A DNA stretch of 64,000 bases, taken from the NCBI RefSeq assembly GCF_002482975.1, contig NZ_DLHA01000026.1, forward strand, positions 1 to 64,000, written 5' to 3'. The notes under the pieces were generated by a model. The model made no database searches. It was not told the origin of the DNA and saw nothing but the letters and a program-made list of their open reading frames with translations. Below are positions 8,068-16,401 of this stretch, one piece after another (the stretch's first letter is position 1; each line of letters begins with the position of its first letter). This DNA is from Flavobacterium sp. UBA7680. GTDB lineage: Bacteria; Bacteroidota; Bacteroidia; Flavobacteriales; Flavobacteriaceae. Both the position numbers and the translations under genes were made by a program.

Positions 8068-8649
8068 ATGGAAGATCATTCATTAGAAAAAAAATACAAT
8101 AAATACATCATTGCGGTTTCAATTGTTATACCGGTACTGGTAGGAATTCTTTTTGCAATCAAATTAAAAGATTTTGGAATCAATGTAGAGCCGCTTTCCT
8201 TTTTACCTCCAATTTATGCTTCTACAAATGGTCTTACAGCGATTGTTTTAGTTGCAGCGGTAATTGCCGTTAAAAACGGAAAACTTAAACTGCACGAACG
8301 TTTAATGACTTTTGCTATTGCTTTATCATTGGCTTTTTTGGCCATGTATGTTGCGTATCACATGACTGCTGACTCCACTAAATTTGGTGATGTAAATCAT
8401 GACGGGATTTTAGATGCAGTAGAAAAAGCTAAAATTGGTGCTGTTAGATATATCTATGCTTTTATTTTAATCACACATATTCTTTTATCGATTATCATTA
8501 TTCCGTTTGTATTGGTAACATATGTACGAGCACTTGCAAAGCGTTTTGATAAACACAAAAAAATAGCTAAAATAACATTCCCGCTTTGGTTATATGTTGC
8601 GGTAACAGGTGTTGTAGTTTATTTAATGATTTCTCCTTATTATGCATAA
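8068..8649 (+). CDS. DUF420 family membrane protein with an EF-hand-like loop
   Basis: Protein of 193 residues with about five membrane spans, an HERLMTFAIALSL segment and conserved histidines (AYHMTAD, ITHILLS) typical of the DUF420 family, which in several bacteria is linked to assembly of heme-copper oxidases. Between the third and fourth spans lies a loop, residues 108-119, reading DVNHDGILDAVE. This has Asp, Asn, Asp, Gly, Ile, Asp and Glu at positions 1, 3, 5, 6, 7, 9 and 12, the pattern of a calcium-binding EF-hand loop. The gene is tightly linked to the SCO gene; its last bases overlap the longest reading of the next small gene. Confidence 0.88.
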   Translation: MEDHSLEKKYNKYIIAVSIVIPVLVGILFAIKLKDFGINVEPLSFLPPIYASTNGLTAIVLVAAVIAVKNGKLKLHERLMTFAIALSLAFLAMYVAYHMTADSTKFGDVNHDGILDAVEKAKIGAVRYIYAFILITHILLSIIIIPFVLVTYVRALAKRFDKHKKIAKITFPLWLYVAVTGVVVYLMISPYYA

Positions 8650-8704
8650 ATTAGAAAATAGAACAAAGAATAAAGAAAATAGAATTCAAGAAAATAGCAA
8701 TAAT

Positions 8705-8944
8705 ATGAGAAACTTTTTTTCGCCAAAGTATATCTATATTCTATTCTCTATATTCTGTTCTCTGAGTGCGAACGCCCAATGTGCGATGTGCCGTGCAGCA
8801 CTTGCAGGAGATTCTAACATAAAAAAAGCAGAAGCTGTAAATGACGGAATCGTTTTTTTAATGATAATCCCGTATTTACTTGTAGCCATAATTGGTTTTC
8901 TTATTTATAAGATGTACCGATCTAAAAAGAAAAATGCAGTATAA
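8705..8944 (+). CDS. Small CxxC membrane protein, unknown function
   Basis: Protein of 79 residues: signal peptide ending SANAQ at residue 25, then CAMC (Cys26, Cys29) at the very start of the mature chain, and one membrane span at about residues 50-67 followed by a lysine-rich tail. ATG 8642 is in frame and would add 21 charged residues before the signal peptide, so 8705 is chosen. It is the last gene of the oxidase-maturation unit. The CxxC next to the membrane suggests a metal- or heme-handling or redox role, but I do not recognise a named family. Confidence 0.7.
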   Translation: MRNFFSPKYIYILFSIFCSLSANAQCAMCRAALAGDSNIKKAEAVNDGIVFLMIIPYLLVAIIGFLIYKMYRSKKKNAV

Positions 8945-8960
8945 TTATACTGCATTTTTT
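8931..8960. terminator. Bidirectional terminator between convergent genes
   Basis: Near-perfect palindrome with arms AAAATGCAGTATA and TATACTGCATTTT, flanked by A and T runs. It overlaps the stop codon of the CxxC gene and serves the minus-strand DUF4403 gene as well. Confidence 0.88.
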
Positions 8961-8972
8961 ATTTCAATTCGT

Positions 8973-10379
8973 TTATTTTAATCCGTTAACGGAGACATTC
9001 ACAGTTCCGTTTATTTTGATAAAAGCGATAATCGCTTGATTCGTTAATTGAATTTTATCAAACTGAATATCATCCATTTTTCCGTTTACAAAAACGCCAG
9101 GCATTGGCGAATAATTTTTAAGATAAGCAGCCATACTCTTTTTGCCTTCTTCTAAATTAGGCTGTATCGAATATCTGCAGCTTTCTTCCATTTTTCTTAA
9201 AACAAAACCTTGTGCAAGCCAGTTTGCAGTTCGCATTAGTTTGCTTTTGGTATCTAAAACATAATCCAGTTTGTCGAAATAAATTTCTTTTGTCTGCGCA
9301 TTATATTGCGGAATTCCGTTTAAATAAAGCGTTCCGTCAATAGAACCCAGAACATCAAGAGCAATAATCATTTTTCCGTTTTTGTGCCAGATTGAAACAT
9401 TTTTTACCGTTACTTTTTTGCTTCCAGAACCAAATTCCTGCCCGGCAAAATTCTTCGTCATAATTTTTGAAGCATCCATATAACTTGAAATCGCCGCAAT
9501 ATTTGCCGATATCTGATTTGGAATTTTGGTAACCGGTTTCAAAACAATTTTACTCGCATTAAACTTAGATTCAGGCTGTTTGCCTACAATAGTTTCCATA
9601 TTGCATTTCATTCCCATTTCGAGTAAAAAAGAATCATTTTTCAGTTTTGCATTGGTTGAATAAACTTCAACAGGAACAATTCTTAACCAGCTTTCATAAG
9701 TATCGCTCATTTGAAAAGGCGTACAGATTTTTTCTAAAGCCGATAAAACATTCGGTTTAAAATCCATTGATTTTTCGATTGCCTCATCAATTTTATGTTC
9801 CAGTTTAGATTTAAAAATGGAAATTGCCGGATTAATCAAATAAGTAATTGGCATATTTTTTCCAAAAACAGTCATCGTTGGACTTTCGTTCCAGTCTAAA
9901 GATCTAAATTCAGTTTTAGTGTTTAATTTCCAGTTCGTTAAAGCAACATCGCTGGATAATGTAATAACACCATTTAAATTAAATTCTCTCGTATCGTAAA
10001 GTTCAATACCCATTTTTTTTGTTCCAATTCGGTATTTAATAGTCGCTTTTAACGGAAGAATCGTTTTTATTTTTTTATCCGGATTTGCAGGATCGTTTTG
10101 AATTTTTATTGGAGCCTGTTTCCAAATTTTCATTTCGATATCGTCATCTTCGATATTATTATCTTCATAAATCAATCCGTTTAATAGCGTATTGGTTTGA
10201 TTTTCAATATCATTCAGCTTAACAGTAATAGGCAGATTTATAAAGGAAGGATTGGCATCATAAATTAGCGGACTTGCGTCATCTGGTTCTGGTTTTAAAG
10301 TTTCTAATTTTTGAGAAGTTGAGCAGCTAAAGAATGTGGCAGTTACCGCAAACACTGAGATTATGGAAAAAAATTTCAT
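8973..10379 (-). CDS. DUF4403 family lipoprotein
   Basis: Protein of 468 residues with a lipoprotein signal (FAVTATFFSCSTS, cysteine near residue 19). The body contains the SPLIYDANPSFINLPITVKL opening and repeated amphipathic beta segments of the DUF4403 family. The family is common in Bacteroidota, and its barrel-like beta repeats suggest a lipid- or membrane-binding tubular fold; the function is not established. The start is set at ATG 10379 because a longer frame to 10457 would cross a -7 promoter element at 10404-10411. It is transcribed alone and converges on the oxidase-maturation operon. Confidence 0.85.
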   Translation of the reverse strand: MKFFSIISVFAVTATFFSCSTSQKLETLKPEPDDASPLIYDANPSFINLPITVKLNDIENQTNTLLNGLIYEDNNIEDDDIEMKIWKQAPIKIQNDPANPDKKIKTILPLKATIKYRIGTKKMGIELYDTREFNLNGVITLSSDVALTNWKLNTKTEFRSLDWNESPTMTVFGKNMPITYLINPAISIFKSKLEHKIDEAIEKSMDFKPNVLSALEKICTPFQMSDTYESWLRIVPVEVYSTNAKLKNDSFLLEMGMKCNMETIVGKQPESKFNASKIVLKPVTKIPNQISANIAAISSYMDASKIMTKNFAGQEFGSGSKKVTVKNVSIWHKNGKMIIALDVLGSIDGTLYLNGIPQYNAQTKEIYFDKLDYVLDTKSKLMRTANWLAQGFVLRKMEESCRYSIQPNLEEGKKSMAAYLKNYSPMPGVFVNGKMDDIQFDKIQLTNQAIIAFIKINGTVNVSVNGLK

Positions 10380-10403
10380 AATTAATGATTTTTTTAAGTG
10401 AAG

Positions 10404-10411
10404 CAAAATTA
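10404..10411 (-). promoter_or_regulatory. -7 element of the DUF4403 gene promoter
   Basis: On the minus strand this reads TAATTTTG, 24 bases before ATG 10379. Confidence 0.6.
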
Positions 10412-10557
10412 AGAAAACTATTAAATTATCTTGATAAAGTGTAACATTTGATAACAACTGCCGTCTTATTTAGATAATGAAACACAATTATTAACGTTTT
10501 ATTATCATAATTTACTTATAAAATATATTATTATTGTTTTAAAAATTTAACAATACC

Positions 10558-11259
10558 ATGATCGAAATTAAAGATTTGCATAAATCCTATAAAATGGGAA
10601 GTTCGGAACTGCATGTGTTGAAAGGAATAAATTTTAATATTGCCGAAGGAGAATTAGTAGCGATTATGGGATCATCAGGATCTGGAAAATCGACTCTTCT
10701 TAATATTTTAGGAATTCTGGATGAAGCCGATTCTGGTAGTTATATTTTAGACAATACGCCAATTAAAAAATTAAACGAAACCCTGGCTTCAAAATACAGA
10801 AACAAGTTTTTAGGTTTTGTTTTTCAGTCTTTTAATTTGATCAATTATAAATCAGCATTAGATAACGTTGCTATGCCCTTGTATTATCAAGGTGTAAAAA
10901 GAAAAGAGCGTTACGATATTGCAATGAAATATCTTGAAAAAGTAGGTTTGGGTTCACATTCTCATCACTTACCAAACGAACTTTCGGGAGGGCAGAAACA
11001 GCGTGTTGCAATTGCAAGAGCACTGGCTTCGAACCCTAAAGTTTTACTTGCCGATGAGCCAACGGGAGCTTTAGATACCAAAACTTCGTATGAAGTTATG
11101 GAGCTTATTCAAGGAATTAACGATGAAGGAAAAACAATTTTAATCGTTACACACGAACCTGATATTGCCGCAATGTGCAAAAGAAATGTGGTCCTGAAAG
11201 ATGGATTAATTATCGATGATAAATTAGTAGAACAAGTTAGAGCTTCATCTTATGTTTAA
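10558..11259 (+). CDS. MacB/LolD-type ABC transporter ATP-binding protein
   Basis: ATPase of 233 residues with Walker A GSSGSGKST (residues 38-46), Q-loop in FVFQSFNLI, signature LSGGQKQ (142-148), Walker B VLLADEP (162-168) and switch His199. Sequence and partners fit the MacB/LolD/FtsE class of type VII ABC systems, which drive periplasmic mechanotransmission rather than direct transport across the inner membrane. It overlaps the first permease by 8 bases and starts a run that includes two permeases, two adaptors and a TolC-like channel. Confidence 0.95.
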   Translation: MIEIKDLHKSYKMGSSELHVLKGINFNIAEGELVAIMGSSGSGKSTLLNILGILDEADSGSYILDNTPIKKLNETLASKYRNKFLGFVFQSFNLINYKSALDNVAMPLYYQGVKRKERYDIAMKYLEKVGLGSHSHHLPNELSGGQKQRVAIARALASNPKVLLADEPTGALDTKTSYEVMELIQGINDEGKTILIVTHEPDIAAMCKRNVVLKDGLIIDDKLVEQVRASSYV

Positions 11260-12496
11260 TATTGAGCGTTGGCAGGAAATATTTGATGCAATTTCCAAAA
11301 ACCGACTCCGAACATTCCTAACAGGAGTTTCGGTAGCGTCGGGGATTTTTATTTTGGTGATTTTGCTTGGAGCGGGAAAAGGGCTTCAAAACGGTATTGA
11401 AAAACAATTCGAGCGCGATGCTGCTGGAATTATTGAGGTTTGGTCTGGTACGACCACAAAAGAGTATAAAGGACTGAATCCAGGAAGACAGATTCAGTTT
11501 AGAAATAGCGATTACAATCAATCGGTTCAAAAATTTGAGGACAAATTAGATTTAAGAGCTTCGACACAAAATTATTGGGGAGCGCAATTTGCTTACGGTA
11601 AAGAAAATGGAAATTATCAATACAGAGGTGTTAATCCTGATTATGGCGGAATTGAAAACCTTACGATAGTTCAGGGACGATATGTAAATAGTAAAGATTT
11701 AGAAAATAACGAAAAAGTGGCAACAATCGGGATGAAAATAAAAACCGATTTGTTTAAGGATAAAGAAGCTCTGGGAAAAGAAATTCAAATTAATAATATC
11801 AATTTTAAAGTAATTGGAATTTTTACAGACCCGGGAGGAGAACGTGAGGAAGCAAGAGCTTATTTGCCCTTGACAACTGTACAAAGAACTTTTGGTGCCG
11901 GTGACAAAATCAGCAATTTGTTTTTTACTTTAAAAAAGACGGATAATTATGATGAAGCTTTAGCACAATCTGAAAAGTTTACTAAAGAATTAAAGGAATT
12001 ATTGAAAAGTAAAAATGTTGTAGCTCCGGATGATGACGGCGGAATAAATGCCTATAACTCAGTTAAAGATGCTAAACAGTTTTACGATTTAAATTTATAT
12101 ATCAGACTATTTTTCTGGTGGGTTGGTATTTGTACTATTATCGCCGGAGTTGTGGGTGTAAGTAATATCATGTTGATTATTGTAAAAGAAAGAACCAAAG
12201 AAATTGGAATTAGAAAAGCTTTAGGCGCATCGCCATTTTCTATTATTTCGATGATACTTCATGAATCCATTTTTATTACAACAATAGCAGGTTTTACTGG
12301 GCTTTTAGCGAGTTTATTGTTGTTAGAATTTGTTGGGCCGATGGTTCAGAGTGAATATTTCAGAAATCCCGAAGTAGATTTTAGTGTGGCTTTAACAACA
12401 TTATTTTTACTTGTATTTGCAGGCGCCGTTGCAGGGTTTTTTCCAGCATACAGAGCAGCCAAAATTAGACCTATTGTAGCACTTAGAGACGAATAA
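11252..12496 (+). CDS. MacB-type ABC transporter permease 1
   Basis: Protein of 414 residues with one N-terminal membrane helix (about 20-40), a periplasmic MacB-type domain (about 45-280) and three C-terminal helices with the FtsX/MacB motif IMLIIVKERTKEIGIRKALGA. It overlaps the ATPase gene by 8 bases, and the second permease starts 2 bases after its stop. The two permeases are clearly paralogous (matching openings and KERTKEIGIR blocks), so they probably form a heterodimer with one ATPase pair. Confidence 0.93.
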   Translation: MFNIERWQEIFDAISKNRLRTFLTGVSVASGIFILVILLGAGKGLQNGIEKQFERDAAGIIEVWSGTTTKEYKGLNPGRQIQFRNSDYNQSVQKFEDKLDLRASTQNYWGAQFAYGKENGNYQYRGVNPDYGGIENLTIVQGRYVNSKDLENNEKVATIGMKIKTDLFKDKEALGKEIQINNINFKVIGIFTDPGGEREEARAYLPLTTVQRTFGAGDKISNLFFTLKKTDNYDEALAQSEKFTKELKELLKSKNVVAPDDDGGINAYNSVKDAKQFYDLNLYIRLFFWWVGICTIIAGVVGVSNIMLIIVKERTKEIGIRKALGASPFSIISMILHESIFITTIAGFTGLLASLLLLEFVGPMVQSEYFRNPEVDFSVALTTLFLLVFAGAVAGFFPAYRAAKIRPIVALRDE

Positions 12497-12498
12497 TC

Positions 12499-13764
12499 AT
12501 GTTTAAAAAAGATAATTGGGATGAAATTTTACAGGCCTTAACGGCGAATCCCTTCAGAACTATTCTGACTGCTTTTGGTGTATTTTGGGGAATTTTTATT
12601 TTGGTGATTTTGCTTGCAGCCGGTAATGGTCTGGAAAACGGAATTAAAAAAGGATTTGACGGAATTGCCACAAATACGATGTTTATGTGGAGCCAGACAA
12701 CTTCTAAAGCCTATAAGGGGCTGCCAAAAACACGTCGTTATGATTTTAGAAATAGTGATGTTGCAGCTTTAAAAGCGGCTTTACCGGATTTATTATATGT
12801 TTCGCCAAGAAATCAGTTAGGAGATTTTAACGGAACAAACAATGTGGTTCGTGGTACAAAAACTTCTGCTTTTACCATTTATGGAGATTATCCGGAGTTG
12901 ATTAAGCAACAGCCTATGGATATCATAAAAGGCCGATTTATAAACCAACAGGATATTCTGGATAAAAGAAAAATTGCCGTAATTGGAAAAGGGGTTATCA
13001 GCGAACTTTACGGAAAAGAAGAAGAAGCTGTTGGAACATATATCAAAGTTAACGGCATCAACTTTATGGTTGTTGGCGTTTATAAATCGAAACAGCAAGG
13101 TGGAAATGCAGAACAGGAACAAAAGAATATTTTTATTCCGTTTACGACTTTTCAACAGGCTTTTAATTATGGAGATAAAGTAGGGTGGATGGCACTTACG
13201 GCAAAAGATGAAACATCGATTACCGACTTAAAACCTAAAATTTTAGAAATAATAAAAGGGCTTCATTCCATAAATCCTACAGATGACAGGGCAGTAGGAA
13301 ATTTTGATTTGTACGAGCAATTCAATAAGGTGCAGAGTTTATTTAATATCCTGAAAATCATTGCCTATTTTGTTGGGACATTAGTTTTGATTTCGGGTGT
13401 TATTGGAATCTCAAATATTATGTTGATCGTAGTTAAGGAACGTACAAAAGAAATAGGAATTAGAAGGGCTTTAGGCGCAACGCCGGGAGCAATTCGCAGT
13501 CAGATTTTATCAGAATCTATATTTTTAACGATCATTTCAGGAATGTTTGGTATTGCCGTCGCAACGGGAATTATTGCCCTCTTAAATTTGGCATTAGATT
13601 CCATGCCCCCCGGCAACGATACCATGTTTTCAAACCCGAGTGTTGACTTAGGAGTTGTATTTGTTGCCTTAATAATATTAGTAGGATCTGGTTTGCTGGC
13701 AGGATTTATTCCGGCGCAGACCGCAATTAATGTAAAGCCTGTAGATGCTTTACGAACAGAATAA
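12499..13764 (+). CDS. MacB-type ABC transporter permease 2
   Basis: Protein of 421 residues with the same plan as permease 1: N-terminal helix with FRTILTAFGVFWGIFILVILL, large periplasmic domain with a YDFRNSDV segment, and three C-terminal helices with IMLIVVKERTKEIGIRRALGA. It begins 2 bases after permease 1 ends. Together with the adaptor 42 bases downstream it fits a MacAB-like tripartite exporter of unknown substrate. Confidence 0.93.
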   Translation: MFKKDNWDEILQALTANPFRTILTAFGVFWGIFILVILLAAGNGLENGIKKGFDGIATNTMFMWSQTTSKAYKGLPKTRRYDFRNSDVAALKAALPDLLYVSPRNQLGDFNGTNNVVRGTKTSAFTIYGDYPELIKQQPMDIIKGRFINQQDILDKRKIAVIGKGVISELYGKEEEAVGTYIKVNGINFMVVGVYKSKQQGGNAEQEQKNIFIPFTTFQQAFNYGDKVGWMALTAKDETSITDLKPKILEIIKGLHSINPTDDRAVGNFDLYEQFNKVQSLFNILKIIAYFVGTLVLISGVIGISNIMLIVVKERTKEIGIRRALGATPGAIRSQILSESIFLTIISGMFGIAVATGIIALLNLALDSMPPGNDTMFSNPSVDLGVVFVALIILVGSGLLAGFIPAQTAINVKPVDALRTE

Positions 13765-13806
13765 AATTATCAATCAAAAAAATAATCGATTAAACTAAAA
13801 AACAAA

Positions 13807-14925
13807 ATGAAAAAAGGAGTAACCGTAACCATTTTAATTTTAATTGCAGTAGTCTTTTTTGGCGCGCTTTACTATTTGTACGCAAAGAATCAAGAATCGC
13901 CAATTGTTTTTAAAACGGAAAAAGCAGAGATTAAAACCATCGTAAAAAATACAATTGCGACTGGTAATATTCAGCCTGATGAAGAGGTATTAATCAAACC
14001 AAATATTTCAGGTATTATTGAAGAAGTTTATATCAAAGCAGGAGAAAAAATCAAAGCAGGAGATATGATTGCTAAAATTAGAGTGGTTGCTAACGTTTCG
14101 AATGTAAGCAGTACTCAAAATCAGGTTCAGACTGCTAAAATTGCTTTAGATAATCAGGAGAAAATCTTTCAAAGACAAAAAACACTTTTTGATAAAGATG
14201 TAATTTCTGCCAATGATTTTGATGCGGCGCAAGTAGCTTACAAACAAGCAAAACAAACATATCTGGCTGCAAAACAAAACTTAGATATCGTTAAAACAGG
14301 TACAACGACTTCGTTAGGGAATTATGCTAATACCTTAATTCGTTCAACAGTAAACGGAATGGTTTTACAGGTTCCGGTAAAAGTAGGAAATCAGGTTATT
14401 GAAAGTAATAATTTCAACGAAGGAACTACAATTGCAAGTGTTGCCGATGTTGGAAGAATGATTTTTATTGGAAAAATTGATGAATCTGAGGTTGGAAAAA
14501 TCAAAGAAAAAATGGCAATTGAAATCACTGTTGGAGCAATTGAAAATAAAAAATTCGAAGCAGTTTTAACTGATATTGCACCAAAAGGAGTTGTAGAAAA
14601 CGGAGCAATTCAGTTTGAAATAAAAGCAAGATTAGAAAATAGAGATGATACATTTATTAGAGCCGGTTTAAGTGCAAATGCATCTATTATTCTTGAAAAA
14701 GCAGATAAAGTTCTGGCTATAAAAGAATCATTAGTTCAATTTGACAAAAAAACTCAAAAACCATATGTAGAAGTTGAAACAGCACCTCAAAAATTTGAAA
14801 GAAGAGATTTAGTTTTGGGTGTGAGCGACGGAATCTATGTTCAGGTTAAAAGCGGAATCAAAAACACGGATAAAATTAAAATCTGGAATCAGGGTTTAAT
14901 TGACGAGAAAGAAGAGAAAAAGTAA
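13807..14925 (+). CDS. Efflux periplasmic adaptor (MacA/HlyD type) 1
   Basis: Protein of 372 residues with one N-terminal membrane anchor (about 7-27), a split biotinyl-lipoyl domain (IEEVYIKAGEKIKAGDMIAKI), a coiled-coil hairpin (about 95-160, including the KTLFDKDVISANDFDAA turn typical of adaptors) and beta-barrel plus membrane-proximal domains. It links MacB-type permeases to an outer-membrane channel. It is the last gene before a likely new promoter that serves the TolC gene. Confidence 0.92.
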   Translation: MKKGVTVTILILIAVVFFGALYYLYAKNQESPIVFKTEKAEIKTIVKNTIATGNIQPDEEVLIKPNISGIIEEVYIKAGEKIKAGDMIAKIRVVANVSNVSSTQNQVQTAKIALDNQEKIFQRQKTLFDKDVISANDFDAAQVAYKQAKQTYLAAKQNLDIVKTGTTTSLGNYANTLIRSTVNGMVLQVPVKVGNQVIESNNFNEGTTIASVADVGRMIFIGKIDESEVGKIKEKMAIEITVGAIENKKFEAVLTDIAPKGVVENGAIQFEIKARLENRDDTFIRAGLSANASIILEKADKVLAIKESLVQFDKKTQKPYVEVETAPQKFERRDLVLGVSDGIYVQVKSGIKNTDKIKIWNQGLIDEKEEKK

Positions 14926-14963
14926 TTTGAAGCTGTAAAGAGTTTTTTGGTTTTAAAAAATGT

Positions 14964-14971
14964 TAAATTTG
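14964..14971 (+). promoter_or_regulatory. -7 element of the TolC-like gene promoter
   Basis: TAAATTTG lies 35 bases before ATG 15007, so the channel and second adaptor may be transcribed separately from the ABC genes. Confidence 0.6.
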
Positions 14972-15006
14972 CGTAGTTTGGTTTACTGCGCTTTCATTCA
15001 AAATAT

Positions 15007-16395
15007 ATGAAAATAAATAAATATAATAGTCTTGTTTTTGCCATGTTGTTTGGGTTTGGATTAGCCGGACACGCGCAATCAAAACAATGGACACTGGAAG
15101 AATGCGTGAGATACGCATTAGATAATAACATTACAATTAAATTATCTGAACTGGATGTCAAAACGGCAACTATTGACAAAAGAGGAGCATTAGGAAGTTA
15201 TCTTCCAACTGTAAATGGAAATGCTTCACATTCATGGAATATCGGTTTGAACGTTAACCCTGTTACCAATATTGCGACTACACAAACAACGCAGTATTCT
15301 TCATTAGGTGTAAATGCAAATGTTGATATTTACAAAGGTCTGCAAAATCAAAATGCATATAGAAGAGCTTCTCTTTCTATTATAGCATCAAAATATCAGT
15401 TGCTGAAAATGCAGGAAGATATTTCGTTGAATGTTGCAAATGCTTTTCTTCAAATTTTATCTAACAAAGAAGATTTAAAAATAAAGAAAGAACAATTAGC
15501 GATCGACGAAAAACGTTATTCTCGTTCTGAAGAAATGGTAAATGCCGGAACAATTCCGCGTGGAGATTTATTTGATTTAAAAGCAACTGTAGCTACAGAT
15601 AAACAAAATATTACCGTTTCTGAAAACAATTTATTGATTTCGAAATTAAGTTTAGCTCAGCTTTTACAATTAAAAGAATTTGCAGATTTTGATGTAATTG
15701 ATGATACCAATGCTAAAGATGAAAATAATATCATGGCGCAAAACCCAATTGATATTTACAATAAAGCAAAAGAAACAAGAACAGAACTAAAATTAGCTCA
15801 GACTAATCTTGAAATCGCCGAAAAGAACGTTGCAATTGCAAAAGGAGCATATCAGCCAACATTAAGAGGTTTTTACCAATTTAGTACTAGTGCAAGTTAC
15901 AGTGATCGACTAATTGGAACTGATCCTGTTACAGGAGATCCAGTTTACGCAGCTCCAAATCCAGTTTTAGATCAGTTTAGTGATAATAAAGGACACAATT
16001 TTGGTTTTCAATTAAGTGTACCAATATTTAATGGCTTCTCTGTAAAAAACAATGTTGAAAGAAACAAAGTAAGTTTAGAGAAATCTAAAATAGATTTAGA
16101 GCAAAAAAGTTTAGATTTGCAACGTAACGTTTATACAGCATTTACTGATGCAAAAGGCGCTTTAAATACTTATGAATCTTCAACGATTACTTTAGAAGCT
16201 AGACAGCAGGCATATAACTATGCAAAAGAAAAGTACGATGTTGGTTTAATGAATTCATTTGATTTTACGCAAGCCCAAACTTTGCTGACAAATGCACAAT
16301 CTGATGTGATCAGAACGAAATACGATTACATGTTCAAAATAAAAATACTTGAGTTCTATTTCGGAATTCCAATTGTTCCAATTATTACAAAATAA
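15007..16395 (+). CDS. TolC family outer membrane efflux channel
   Basis: Protein of 462 residues with a signal peptide ending GLAGHAQS, then the typical WTLEECVRYALDNNITIK opening of TolC proteins and two internally repeated halves of long helices and short barrel strands (second half from about residue 255, KLAQTNLEIAEKNVAIAKGA). It forms the outer-membrane tunnel for the ABC exporter upstream. The second adaptor starts 6 bases after the stop, indicating one transcript. Confidence 0.95.
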   Translation: MKINKYNSLVFAMLFGFGLAGHAQSKQWTLEECVRYALDNNITIKLSELDVKTATIDKRGALGSYLPTVNGNASHSWNIGLNVNPVTNIATTQTTQYSSLGVNANVDIYKGLQNQNAYRRASLSIIASKYQLLKMQEDISLNVANAFLQILSNKEDLKIKKEQLAIDEKRYSRSEEMVNAGTIPRGDLFDLKATVATDKQNITVSENNLLISKLSLAQLLQLKEFADFDVIDDTNAKDENNIMAQNPIDIYNKAKETRTELKLAQTNLEIAEKNVAIAKGAYQPTLRGFYQFSTSASYSDRLIGTDPVTGDPVYAAPNPVLDQFSDNKGHNFGFQLSVPIFNGFSVKNNVERNKVSLEKSKIDLEQKSLDLQRNVYTAFTDAKGALNTYESSTITLEARQQAYNYAKEKYDVGLMNSFDFTQAQTLLTNAQSDVIRTKYDYMFKIKILEFYFGIPIVPIITK

Positions 16396-16401
16396 TTTAT
16401 T

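Noticed and set aside
12817..13155. A 112-codon minus-strand frame within permease 2
   Set aside because: Antisense shadow of a well supported MacB-type permease; no start signal or domain.
12499..13764. Second permease as a recent exact duplicate of the first
   Set aside because: The two share layout and motifs but differ strongly throughout the periplasmic domain, so the duplication is old and not an assembly artefact.
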